Shown one piece after another: positions 1-7,214 of a DNA stretch of 8,287 nucleotides (position 1 is the first letter of the stretch; each line of letters starts with the position of its first letter). This DNA comes from CAYUJH01 sp964394585 (GTDB lineage Bacteria; Bacteroidota; Bacteroidia; Cytophagales; Flammeovirgaceae). The translations under genes and the position numbers were made by a program. Location of the stretch: the NCBI GenBank assembly GCA_964394585.1, contig CAYMYI010000159.1, forward strand, positions 1-8,287, given 5' to 3'. The notes under the pieces were generated by a model. It worked only from the letters and a program-made list of their open reading frames with translations, was not told the origin of the DNA and ran no database searches.

Positions 1-915
1 GAAAAGCTGATGGATAAAAAAGCGGAAGAACGCCCTACACCCGACCAGCTTTCTGAACTTTTTATTTATGTAACCGATGACCTATCCTACGCACGGACGT
101 TCTACCCTAAAAGTAAAACAACGGCATATTTGAACCATCTTGCCGTACGTATTCATCAGTCTATATATAAAAATAAAAAGGAAAAAGACAGTCGGTTTAT
201 TACGTTTTGGAAATACGAAGTGCCTGAAATCTCATACGTTAACCGCAAGCAGTTAGGATATGCCTTCTTGTTTTTTATACTTGCCGCTGCTATTGGGGTT
301 ATCTCCTCTATCCACGATGAAACCTTTGCAAGACTCATTTTAGGGGATGGCTACGTAAACATGACCATCGAAAACATTCAGAAAAACGACCCGATGGCTG
401 TATACAAAAATGCAAGCCGTTCCGATATGTTTAGCTACATCACGCTAAACAATATTATGGTATCGTTTCGAGTATTTGTGTTAGGGATTTTAGCCTCGTT
501 AGGTACGGTTATCATCTTGGCATACAACGGGATTATGGTGGGCGTATTCCAGTATTTTTTCTACGAATACGGTTTGTTGTTTGAGTCGTTCATGACCATC
601 TGGATACACGGAACCATCGAAATTGCCTCTATCGTAATTGCAGGTGGGGCAGGGATTATCTTGGGAAATAGTCTACTGTTTCCCGGTACATATTCGCGGA
701 TGGTTTCTTTGAAGCGAGGTGCCAAAGAGGGGTTAAAGCTTATCGTTGGGTTAGTGCCTTTGTTTGTATTTGCCGCTTTTTTAGAAGGCTTTGTAACGCG
801 CCTCACCGAGCTACCCAATGCCCTGAAATTGGGTATTATCGGGGCTTCAGCCTTTTTCATCATTTTTTATTTCATTGTGTATCCAAGGCGTTTGAAGCAC
901 AGAATACCGAAATAA
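1..915 (+). CDS. SpoIIM/DUF95 family integral membrane protein, 5' end cut by the window edge
   Basis: This is a multi-pass inner-membrane protein of the SpoIIM-like (DUF95) family. In Bacteroidota the family is usually found next to RDD-domain and MoxR/DUF58-type genes and has no tie to sporulation; its function is unknown. The reading frame is open to the first base. The first ATG (base 10) falls inside what looks like the family's N-terminal helix: 'EKLMDKKAEERPTPDQLSEL' runs straight into the conserved 'TDDLSYARTFYPKS' segment. I therefore infer that roughly 15-25 residues lie upstream. Counting from the ATG, a soluble helical N-terminus (1-80) is followed by about six hydrophobic segments near 82-100, 151-172, 174-192, 201-221, 243-262 and 273-291. 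Family-typical motifs are the NN pair (148-149), 'IHGTIE' (199-204) and 'AAFLEGF' (255-261). The C-terminus is basic (PRRLKHRIPK), suggesting it is cytoplasmic. The next gene starts 15 bases downstream, so co-transcription is likely. Confidence 0.88.
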   Translation, partial: EKLMDKKAEERPTPDQLSELFIYVTDDLSYARTFYPKSKTTAYLNHLAVRIHQSIYKNKKEKDSRFITFWKYEVPEISYVNRKQLGYAFLFFILAAAIGVISSIHDETFARLILGDGYVNMTIENIQKNDPMAVYKNASRSDMFSYITLNNIMVSFRVFVLGILASLGTVIILAYNGIMVGVFQYFFYEYGLLFESFMTIWIHGTIEIASIVIAGGAGIILGNSLLFPGTYSRMVSLKRGAKEGLKLIVGLVPLFVFAAFLEGFVTRLTELPNALKLGIIGASAFFIIFYFIVYPRRLKHRIPK

Positions 916-930
916 TCAACATAATCCATC

Positions 931-2091
931 ATGCGCATATTATTATTTACAGGAAAAGGAGGGGTAGGAAAGACCACCGCAGCGGCGGCTACGGCGTTGC
1001 GCTGTGCAGAGTTGGGGTACGAAACTCTGGTGATTTCTACCGATCCGGCTCATAGCCTTTCCGATTCGCTCAACGTAACGTTAGAACCTGAACCTACCAA
1101 AGTTGCTGACCGACTTTATGCTCAAGAACTCGATGTGTACTACTCCATGAAAAAGTATTGGGGAAATATGCGCGAACTTCTGCTCACGGTTTTTAAATGG
1201 CAAGGTGTAAATAAAATTGTAGCCGAAGAACTCTCAGCCTTACCCGGCATGGAGGAAGGCAGCGCATTCCTTTGGCTCGAACAGCATTACCGCTCCAAAG
1301 CCTACGACGTGATTATTGTGGATAGTGCGCCTACGGGCGAAACCCTCACATTTTTGAATCTGCCTCAGGTTACGCAATGGTGGCTCAAAAAATCAATTCC
1401 TGGGCAAAAAGCGATGATCCAAGGGCTAGGGGGTATGGTGCGTGTTGTAACCGGTGTCCCCGTCGACAAAGGCTATGAAGAAATGGATACGTTATTTGGT
1501 AAGCTCGGAAAGATTCAGGAGATTTTCGCCAACCCCGATATTACCAGCATGCGCTTGGTGATGAACCCCGAACGTATGGTAATTCAAGAAGCAAAGCGTG
1601 CCTATGCGTTCTTACAGATGTATGGCTACGCTGTAGATTCTGTACTAGTGAACCGCATTTTACCCGATGAGTTGGAAGGCTCTTTCTTTCAATCGTATGT
1701 TAGCAACCAAGCCGATTACTTAGAAGATATCGAAAATAGCTTTGCTCCATTACCCATTTTTAAAGCACCTCATTTGGGGAAAGAAGTTTTTGGAATAGAT
1801 CGCCTACGCACCATTGCCGATCATTTTTATGGAGAGGAAGACCCCACACAAATTTACCATAACGAAAAGCCTTATCAGCTTTCCGAAAAAGGAAGTAAGT
1901 TCGAGCTAACTGTTTCCATGCCTTTTGTAGAAGAAAGTGAAGTGAAAGTATTACAACAGCAAGATCAACTCATCATCGATTTAAAAAACAAGCGAAAGCA
2001 CGTTTATCTCCCTAAATTTTTGGCATACTATCGCGTTCAGAGCTATGCTATTGTCGCTAAAAAACTAATTGTAACGTTCATCAAAAAGTAG
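931..2091 (+). CDS. ArsA/Get3-family P-loop ATPase with C-terminal HSP20-like domain
   Basis: This is a soluble 386-residue ATPase of the ArsA/Get3 branch of the deviant Walker A (SIMIBI) NTPases. Visible motifs are the deviant P-loop GKGGVGKT (8-15), switch I-like 'STDPAHS' (36-42), and switch II-like 'DSAPTGETL' (131-139). Residues ~315-386 form a beta-rich tail ('FELTVSMPF', 'LIIDLKNKRKHVYLP') resembling the HSP20-like domain attached to many bacterial ArsA homologues. The protein has a single ATPase unit, unlike the duplicated ArsA of arsenite pumps. Its only cysteine is Cys25, so it lacks both the metalloid-binding cysteines of ArsA and the CXXC of Get3. An arsenic-resistance role is therefore unlikely, and no ars genes are nearby. 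Start: the ATG at 931 places the P-loop at the usual distance from the N-terminus. No clear Shine-Dalgarno is present in the 15-base gap after the SpoIIM-like gene. A role in client-protein or tail-anchor handling at the membrane is only inference. Confidence 0.9.
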   Translation: MRILLFTGKGGVGKTTAAAATALRCAELGYETLVISTDPAHSLSDSLNVTLEPEPTKVADRLYAQELDVYYSMKKYWGNMRELLLTVFKWQGVNKIVAEELSALPGMEEGSAFLWLEQHYRSKAYDVIIVDSAPTGETLTFLNLPQVTQWWLKKSIPGQKAMIQGLGGMVRVVTGVPVDKGYEEMDTLFGKLGKIQEIFANPDITSMRLVMNPERMVIQEAKRAYAFLQMYGYAVDSVLVNRILPDELEGSFFQSYVSNQADYLEDIENSFAPLPIFKAPHLGKEVFGIDRLRTIADHFYGEEDPTQIYHNEKPYQLSEKGSKFELTVSMPFVEESEVKVLQQQDQLIIDLKNKRKHVYLPKFLAYYRVQSYAIVAKKLIVTFIKK

Positions 2092-2105
2092 TTGAACGTA
2101 GCAAA

Positions 2106-2126
2106 ACCTTTCATTATCTTAAAGGT
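2106..2126 (+). repeat. Short perfect inverted repeat in the ArsA-kinase gap
   Basis: ACCTTT (2106-2111) and AAAGGT (2121-2126) are perfect 6-base complements separated by 9 bases. They lie in the 75-base space between the ATPase stop and the preferred kinase start. No T-run follows, so this is not a convincing terminator. It could be a small operator or chance. Confidence 0.25.
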
Positions 2127-2166
2127 ACTTACAAGGCAGAAACTTTACACTAAAAAGCAAGATGCC

Positions 2167-4440
2167 ATGGCGAAACATACGCTCAGCTATGAACAATTAC
2201 AACAGAAAGTAGCTTTGCTAGAACAGCAACTTTCTGATAAAAACCGCCTTAAGCTACGTTCGCAAATCCTCGCTAACGTACGCGATAGTATTCTAGTAAC
2301 CGATATCGAAGGAGAGATTGTATATGTGAACGAACCGGCAACCCAACTATACGGCATGGCTCGGAATGCACTTATCGGCACAAATATCCAACAGCTCAAT
2401 CCTACTTTCAACCTCAACCATTTTCTCAATTTCTTTGATGAAAACAAACACCTTTACGAAAACTGGGAATGGACTTATGTGCACCCTGAAACGCAAGAAC
2501 TGATTTGGGTAAGCGGGCAAATGAACCCTGTGCACGATGAAAAAGGGCATGTAATTGGCGTGATTGACGTTTCTAAAGATAATACCGAAATAAAACGTAG
2601 GGAAAGTGAACTGCTGAAACGGCATCACCAATTAAGCTCGCTGATTGATTCGCAATCTAATTTTTTAGTACGTACCAACACACAGGGCTGCCATACGTTT
2701 GCCAATAAAACCTTTTTAGAAACCTTTGGGCTATCGTGGAAACAAGCAGCCGGCGAGCCACATGCGCTTTCTGCCGTTAGGGAAGATCAGCGCAAACTGC
2801 AAGAAACTTTGCAAAAATGCTTACTTGATCCTGGGAAAATCTTTCAAATTTCTATTCGGAATTGCCTGCCCGAAGGAACGCTCATTTGGACAGAGTGGGA
2901 GTTCATGGGGATTTTGAATCAAGAAGGTGATGTAACTGAAATCCAGGGAGTTGGTAAAAATATCACCGAGCGAAAAAAGGCAGAACTTGCCCTAAAAGCA
3001 AGCGAACGCAAGTACAAAACACTCTTCGAAAGTAACCCCCAAATGTTGTTGATTTACTCAGCAGAAAATCAGCAGGTCTTACACGCGAATCATGCCGCTC
3101 GGCATAAATTTCAGCGGAAATCATCCAAACTCATGGGTATACCCCTCACCGAATTATTAGCAAGCGAACAACACGCTCGTTTTCTCAAAGAGTTCGGAAC
3201 GATTGGCAAAAAGAAACACAGCTTAACAGAGTGGCAATTTACTGATAAGTCGGGAAGACCGTTCTATGCGTCATTAGCTGCAGCCCCTATCGAGTACGAA
3301 GGAATTCAGGCGGTTCTATTAATGCTAGAAGATATTTCCTTAAGAGTGGAGGCGCAGAAACAATTAAAACAGGTGAGTAATCGTCTTTTTATCGCTACAA
3401 AAACAGATACCATCGGTGTGTGGGACTACGATCATACCGACCAAACCGTCGTCTGGGATAGCTCTATGTACACTATGTACCATGAAACTGCCGAAGAGAG
3501 TAAAGATTTATGGGCGATTATGTTTCAGAAGGTACACCCCGAAGATTTGGCGAAAGTGCAACTACTTTTTCAACGTGCTTTTGAAGAGCCTACAATGCAT
3601 GAATTTGAGGTAGAATACCGGATTGCACCAAAAGAAGGCACAATTGTACACGTGCGAATGCACGCTGAAGTTATGCGCGAAAACGAAGAGGTGCAACGTG
3701 TTGTGGGCGTGAACCTTAATATTACAGAACTCAAAGAAATTGAAAACGATCTACGTACTCACCTAGAAGAACTGAAGAAAACAAATGCAGAACTCGACCA
3801 CTTTGTGTACAGTACCTCTCATAATTTACGTTCGCCACTCTCGTCGATTCTCGGGTTGGTGGGTATTCTGAAAGAACAGCCAACACAGCCTGAATTGTTG
3901 GAGCATATAGAGCAAAGTGTGCATAAACTCGATGCTACGATTCACGAAATCACCAATTACTCGCGCAATGCGCGTATGGAAGTGAGCCGCGAAAAGATTG
4001 ATTTTGAAAAGATGCTTGCCGCCATTTTAGAAAACTTAGGCTATTTGCCACACTCCGATCGGGTGGTAGTACGCTTGCAGAATTGTGTGAAAGAACCCAT
4101 ATACACCGATGCCTCGCGATTACACATGATACTGCAAAACCTGATTTCTAATAGTTTGAAGTTTGCAAGCGCTTACCGCGAGCACTGTTTTGTAGAAGTT
4201 ACAATTCATGCAGAAAATAGTGGCTTATCTATCACCGTGATGGATAATGGGATGGGTATCGCACCTGAGCATCAACCACACATTTTTGAAATGTTTTATC
4301 GTGCTACGAACCGATCGTATGGATCGGGGTTGGGGCTGTACGTGGCCAGAGAAGCCGCCGAACGGCTAGGAGGTACGTTGCAGCTTACCGAATCGTCGCA
4401 GGAGCAAACAATTTTCACACTGCAGATTCCACTTACATAA
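2167..4440 (+). CDS. Cytoplasmic multi-PAS sensor histidine kinase
   Basis: This 757-residue kinase would sense a signal through PAS domains and pass phosphate from an autophosphorylated histidine to a response regulator. A short coiled coil (6-29) is followed by four PAS/PAC units at about 30-140, 153-268, 280-393 and 403-523. Their PAC ends are recognisable ('GVIDVSKDNTEIKRRE', 'GVGKNITERKKAE', 'LEDISLRVEAQ', 'GVNLNITELKEIE'). The fourth has the 'VHPEDL' segment typical of the PAS_3 type. A linker helix leads to the HisKA H-box 'SHNLRSPL' with phospho-acceptor His552 (codon at 3820-3822). The HATPase_c domain (~645-757) has an N-box (Asn658, Asn662), G1 'DNGMG' (693-697) and G2 'GSGLGLY' (719-725). 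There are no membrane segments, signal peptide or receiver domain, so it is a soluble kinase without a partner in the window. The frame is open from TTG at 2092, directly after the ATPase stop. I prefer ATG 2167 because the extra 25 residues are basic and unstructured-looking. The PAS ligand cannot be told. Confidence 0.93.
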   Translation: MAKHTLSYEQLQQKVALLEQQLSDKNRLKLRSQILANVRDSILVTDIEGEIVYVNEPATQLYGMARNALIGTNIQQLNPTFNLNHFLNFFDENKHLYENWEWTYVHPETQELIWVSGQMNPVHDEKGHVIGVIDVSKDNTEIKRRESELLKRHHQLSSLIDSQSNFLVRTNTQGCHTFANKTFLETFGLSWKQAAGEPHALSAVREDQRKLQETLQKCLLDPGKIFQISIRNCLPEGTLIWTEWEFMGILNQEGDVTEIQGVGKNITERKKAELALKASERKYKTLFESNPQMLLIYSAENQQVLHANHAARHKFQRKSSKLMGIPLTELLASEQHARFLKEFGTIGKKKHSLTEWQFTDKSGRPFYASLAAAPIEYEGIQAVLLMLEDISLRVEAQKQLKQVSNRLFIATKTDTIGVWDYDHTDQTVVWDSSMYTMYHETAEESKDLWAIMFQKVHPEDLAKVQLLFQRAFEEPTMHEFEVEYRIAPKEGTIVHVRMHAEVMRENEEVQRVVGVNLNITELKEIENDLRTHLEELKKTNAELDHFVYSTSHNLRSPLSSILGLVGILKEQPTQPELLEHIEQSVHKLDATIHEITNYSRNARMEVSREKIDFEKMLAAILENLGYLPHSDRVVVRLQNCVKEPIYTDASRLHMILQNLISNSLKFASAYREHCFVEVTIHAENSGLSITVMDNGMGIAPEHQPHIFEMFYRATNRSYGSGLGLYVAREAAERLGGTLQLTESSQEQTIFTLQIPLT

Positions 4441-4497
4441 AATAAGCTGTTCCAACGATAGCAAGGCTAAACTCGGAACAGCTTATTGAGCGTTTTT
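4441..4497. terminator. Probable bidirectional terminator between convergent genes
   Basis: AATAAGCTGTTCC (4441-4453) pairs perfectly with GGAACAGCTTATT (4475-4487) to give a 13-bp stem. The 21-base loop contains a second stem, TAGC/GCTA (4459-4462 with 4466-4469). On the plus strand a T5 run (4493-4497) follows five bases after the stem. On the minus strand the stem is followed by a T-rich stretch reading TTATG at the end of the kinase gene. The position, between the kinase stop and the stop of the opposing DUF2147 gene, suits termination from both directions. Confidence 0.75.
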
Positions 4498-4514
4498 GGG
4501 GAATTTTGGCTGCC

Positions 4515-5006
4515 TTATCCTTTCTTAACCAGACGTTTCCAAGTATCAGTTCTACCAAACAAGGATACGCCAATGTATCCGCGTGCTTCAAGTAAATTGG
4601 TGTTTTGCCGCGACATCTCTACATAGAAATCATACGTTGAGCCATTTTTGGGGTCGTAAATAGTGCCATTTTCCCACTCAGGTTCTTTCTTACTACCGGT
4701 AAACTCTAATTCTTTCAAAATGACCATTCCTTTCACAGGGTCGTTGTGGCGTTCAGGGTCAGGGTTATTAATATCGCGACGAGGGTTTCCATTTTCGTCG
4801 TTAGGTTCTTTGAGCCATACTACTTTCCCATAATATTTGTTCGGATCTTCTCCGTTATCGGGGTTGCCTTTGTAAATGGTAACCACTGAGCGCCCGTCGC
4901 TGGGTTGCCAATTCCCTACAATTAGGTCGGCAGTTTCCGAATCTTGGGCTTGTGCAGTAACTATCCAGAAAGATGTTATTAACCAAAGCAAAACTGTTTT
5001 TTTCAT
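4515..5006 (-). CDS. DUF2147 family secreted protein
   Basis: This is a 163-residue exported protein of unknown function. Residues 1-20 form a signal peptide (KK, then a hydrophobic core, ending 'TAQA' before Gln21), so it should be periplasmic or outer-membrane associated. The mature part shows DUF2147 hallmarks: 'GNW' near the start (31-33), 'VTIY' (42-45), 'YYGKVVWLKEP' (58-68), 'NGTIYDPKNGSTY' (113-125), and a C-terminal block with 'LEARGYIGVSLFGRT' (139-153) and 'TWKR'. Its length matches a full single-domain family member, and there are no cysteines. It is the last gene of the minus-strand cluster, 47 bases after the beta-barrel gene, and ends next to the shared terminator. The start at 5006 is fixed by the signal peptide; no Shine-Dalgarno is evident. 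The family folds as a small beta-structure, but no biochemical role is established to my knowledge. Confidence 0.88.
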   Translation of the reverse strand: MKKTVLLWLITSFWIVTAQAQDSETADLIVGNWQPSDGRSVVTIYKGNPDNGEDPNKYYGKVVWLKEPNDENGNPRRDINNPDPERHNDPVKGMVILKELEFTGSKKEPEWENGTIYDPKNGSTYDFYVEMSRQNTNLLEARGYIGVSLFGRTDTWKRLVKKG

Positions 5007-5053
5007 TTGAGATGAGGGTTAAAGGAGTGAATGAAACATACATGAATATTGCA

Positions 5054-6097
5054 TTAGGGGCTTACCAAGCTGAACCCAACACGGAAGTACAGCGGCAAAC
5101 CGATGGTATTATCGAGTAGTGCATCGTTTGCTTCGGCATTTTGATCGAGAGCAAAACGATAGTTGACCCGCACACCGGCTTGTAAATTTAGCCAGATGAA
5201 ATCGCTTAACGATTTATCCCACGAAACGCGTGTGCGAATTTCCGATTTGCGTAGTTCGAGGTCATCGGTAGGAAACCCCAAGCCATTGGAGGCAGTACCT
5301 TCTAAGAAATAACTATCTCCTTCTAGCTCGTAACCAAACATCATTACCGATTTGGTAGAGAAATTATGTCGGACTGCTCCACGAGCCGGTAGCAATAGTT
5401 CAAGCCCCCATTTGTCGTTAAAGGTCTTATTGTATAACAAGACAGGGATATGCAAAACCCGCCCGCCCCGGTAGGTGCGTGATGCACCGATAGCTAAGTT
5501 GGTGTTATCGTTGAATTTCCATCCATATAAAAAGGAAGCGCTATACTTCAACTTGCTGAAATTAGGTTGGTACTCGTCGAAATTATAGGAACCGTTTAGG
5601 GCGGCATCAAACTGAAAAATCATGAAATTCTTCACATTGAGGGGCTTGAAAATCACGACACCGGCGCGCGTAGAGCGAAGGGGAGCGGCATCAAGACGAG
5701 CGGCTAAACCATGCTCGCTAGAAACCGCATCGAAATTATAGTGGCTTTCCCAGTGGTTGAATGTAGCATTCACAATGATGGCGCTTTTCGAAATGATAGG
5801 GAAGTTCGCATCGAGCCGAAGCCCATGGTTGAGGTTCACCGCCGAAGTAGCTTGGTAACTACCTTCAAGTGCATCGCCTTGCTCGGTTTCCATATCAAAA
5901 GACCCCACAAAATCGTAGCTAATGCTTACAAGTTTGGTGGGGCTTAGGTTGATAACTTTATTGTCGCAAAATTGCTTGATTTCTGTGTCGTCGGCTGCGG
6001 CAAAATCGTCCATATTGAATTCGTCTTGCGCCATACAAACCTTTGTCCAACACAGTACGAGTAGGAGTGTACTTCCTAAATACTTTTTCATTTTCAT
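5054..6097 (-). CDS. Outer-membrane beta-barrel protein, DUF6268-like
   Basis: This is a predicted outer-membrane protein of 347 residues. The signal peptide covers about residues 1-23 (MKMKK, a leucine-rich core, 'VCMA' before Gln24). A short acidic stretch follows ('DEFNMDDFAAADDTE', 25-39). The rest alternates polar and hydrophobic residues in strand-like pieces with many aromatics ('VSISYDFVGSF', 'AIIVNATFNHWESHYNF', 'FLYGWKF', 'WLNLQAGVRVNYRF') and ends in 'LYFRVGFSLVSP', as a closing barrel strand would. The 'PTKLVSISYDF' start and overall layout resemble DUF6268 barrel proteins; I am less sure of the exact family than of the barrel. The frame is open to an ATG at 6241, which would overlap the upstream gene, but only the start at 6097 gives a signal peptide. 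It lies 121 bases after the DUF4097-like gene and 47 before the DUF2147 gene. No substrate can be inferred. Confidence 0.8.
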   Translation of the reverse strand: MKMKKYLGSTLLLVLCWTKVCMAQDEFNMDDFAAADDTEIKQFCDNKVINLSPTKLVSISYDFVGSFDMETEQGDALEGSYQATSAVNLNHGLRLDANFPIISKSAIIVNATFNHWESHYNFDAVSSEHGLAARLDAAPLRSTRAGVVIFKPLNVKNFMIFQFDAALNGSYNFDEYQPNFSKLKYSASFLYGWKFNDNTNLAIGASRTYRGGRVLHIPVLLYNKTFNDKWGLELLLPARGAVRHNFSTKSVMMFGYELEGDSYFLEGTASNGLGFPTDDLELRKSEIRTRVSWDKSLSDFIWLNLQAGVRVNYRFALDQNAEANDALLDNTIGLPLYFRVGFSLVSP

Positions 6098-6218
6098 GTT
6101 AGTGCAGTTTCTTTTGTGATGAGTGATTTTGTAACGGGAAATCCCCAATGTTACGTGTAGTAACCGAAAAAAAAACTGCCCAACTGTGGAATTGTTTGCT
6201 CTAGTACTCAGGAAAGGC
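6098..6218 (-). promoter_or_regulatory. 121-base gap upstream of the beta-barrel gene, possible leader or promoter
   Basis: This is the longest non-coding stretch inside the minus-strand cluster. Read on the minus strand it holds a run of nine T (6167-6175) and a weak, bulged hairpin, GTAAC (6150-6154 complement) with GTTAC (6131-6135 complement) around GGG/CCC. It also has TAACATTG (6146-6153), one mismatch from the Bacteroidota -7 element TAnnTTTG and about 49 bases before the start codon. No good -33 element sits at the usual spacing, and no clear stem precedes the T-run, so neither a promoter nor a terminator is firm. Confidence 0.3.
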
Positions 6219-7214
6219 TTATCGTAAACGGAAATCGCCAAAACTCATATCCGCAGTTAGTTTTCTAGTTTGCCCACCTTTATAGCGCCCCTGGTAAGAA
6301 GCCGATGTATGGTCAGATTTTTCTTTGAAAATTTCGATAAAGTCTGAAGGACGTTTGAATGCACCAAACGATGTGTTTACCTCAAAGCTAAAAGGTGCCA
6401 TCTCGTCGGCGAGTTCAATTGTGAATGATCCGTGGCTCGACTCTACATGTACCGAAGTGAAATTGGCGCCAAGTTCTTCTACCTCGCCACTTCCGAATCG
6501 ATTTTCAACGTTTAGCACGTGGTTTACCAGCCCTATTTCTAAGTTGAGGTAAGCGACGTCGGCATTGAGTGAGTTTACCTCTTCGATTTCAAAATTACCA
6601 TTTTTGCCATCGTACGTGAGTTGGTTTGCCTTCCCTACACGAACGTTGCTAGAGAACGAAGTTTCTAACTCAGCATCCACTACTTCGGTAATATCTACTG
6701 AAGAAGCAAAGCTAACTTCAATTTCTACGTTTTTTCCTCGCAGCGTACCTGCCTTTAGTTCACCATGCGATATTTCTAGGGTTACATCGCCATCTAAATC
6801 GGCAAGGTAAGTGTAACCAAAACTGTTTTCGAGTTCAAGAGGGTTAGCTTTCGGCATTTTTACCTTGTAGTTAATTTCAAACCCCGATTTCGAAGAAGTA
6901 TTCATGTTATGCTTAATAATAGTTGCTATCCGAATTTCTCCGTTCGATTGCGAGGCATCGAACGATATTCGTTCGTAAAGCTTTTCTGCATTGCGCCCCC
7001 AGGCACGTTTAGTTACTTCAATTACTACTTGGTTTTTATCCCACGATTCTACGTATACATCGCCAAATTTATTGGAGATTACCAAGCGTTCCTGGGGATT
7101 GGCTACCGAGAACTCTTTCGTAAAAGTCATACTGAGTTCATCGTCTTGGGCAAAAGCTACTGTACTTAAAAGCCAAAGCCCTAAATTAAAGATTGTGAGT
7201 TTGAGCGTTTTCAT
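6219..7214 (-). CDS. Exported beta-repeat protein, DUF4097-like
   Basis: This 331-residue exported protein has a signal peptide (1-22, ending 'VAFA' before Gln23). The mature part is made of repeated short beta strands separated by turns with an aromatic/His-Gly pair: F50-G51, F132-G133, H150-G151, F240-G241, H261-G262, F283-G284 and F325-G326. The turns recur in phrases such as 'NKFGDVYVESW', 'SHGELKAG', 'SSHGSFTIEL', 'TSFGAFKRP' and 'MSFGDFRLR'. This pattern is typical of DUF4097/putative-adhesin beta-solenoid proteins, which in Bacteroidota often sit beside ECF sigma genes. There are no cysteines. The start at 7214 is fixed by the signal peptide and lies inside the end of the anti-sigma gene, giving a 29-base overlap and probable translational coupling. 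This close link suggests a shared regulon or a part in signalling with the anti-sigma protein; the latter is inference. Adhesion is a family label, not shown. Confidence 0.83.
   Translation of the reverse strand: MKTLKLTIFNLGLWLLSTVAFAQDDELSMTFTKEFSVANPQERLVISNKFGDVYVESWDKNQVVIEVTKRAWGRNAEKLYERISFDASQSNGEIRIATIIKHNMNTSSKSGFEINYKVKMPKANPLELENSFGYTYLADLDGDVTLEISHGELKAGTLRGKNVEIEVSFASSVDITEVVDAELETSFSSNVRVGKANQLTYDGKNGNFEIEEVNSLNADVAYLNLEIGLVNHVLNVENRFGSGEVEELGANFTSVHVESSHGSFTIELADEMAPFSFEVNTSFGAFKRPSDFIEIFKEKSDHTSASYQGRYKGGQTRKLTADMSFGDFRLR

Noticed and set aside
8..12. TGATG stop/start overlap suggesting translational coupling of an upstream gene with the SpoIIM-like gene at ATG 10
   Set aside because: The SpoIIM-like frame is open upstream of the ATG and the residues EKL before it fit the family's N-terminal helix, so the ATG is probably internal and the TGA only an out-of-frame stop.
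561..863. 100-residue minus-strand reading frame inside the SpoIIM-like gene
   Set aside because: It lies wholly antisense to a conserved membrane protein and shows no motif of its own.
1..915. Sporulation role for the SpoIIM-like protein
   Set aside because: The family name comes from Bacillus; this phylum does not form endospores and no other sporulation genes are present.
931..2091. Arsenic resistance operon
   Set aside because: No arsB, arsC, arsR or arsD is present and the ATPase lacks the metalloid-binding cysteines.
2092..2166. TTG start at 2092 extending the kinase by 25 residues
   Set aside because: The extra residues are basic, show no domain, and begin directly at the previous stop codon; ATG 2167 precedes the coiled coil and first PAS domain.
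6155..6180. Intrinsic terminator after the DUF4097-like gene using the nine-T run
   Set aside because: No stable stem precedes the T-run on the minus strand; only the direct repeat CAGTT is seen there.
6098..6241. ATG at 6241 as start of the beta-barrel gene
   Set aside because: It would put 48 unrelated residues before an intact signal peptide that begins at 6097.
6565..6810. Serine-rich plus-strand reading frame opposite the DUF4097-like gene
   Set aside because: The Ser/Thr-rich composition is the complement of the repeated strand codons of the real gene, with no start context or domain.
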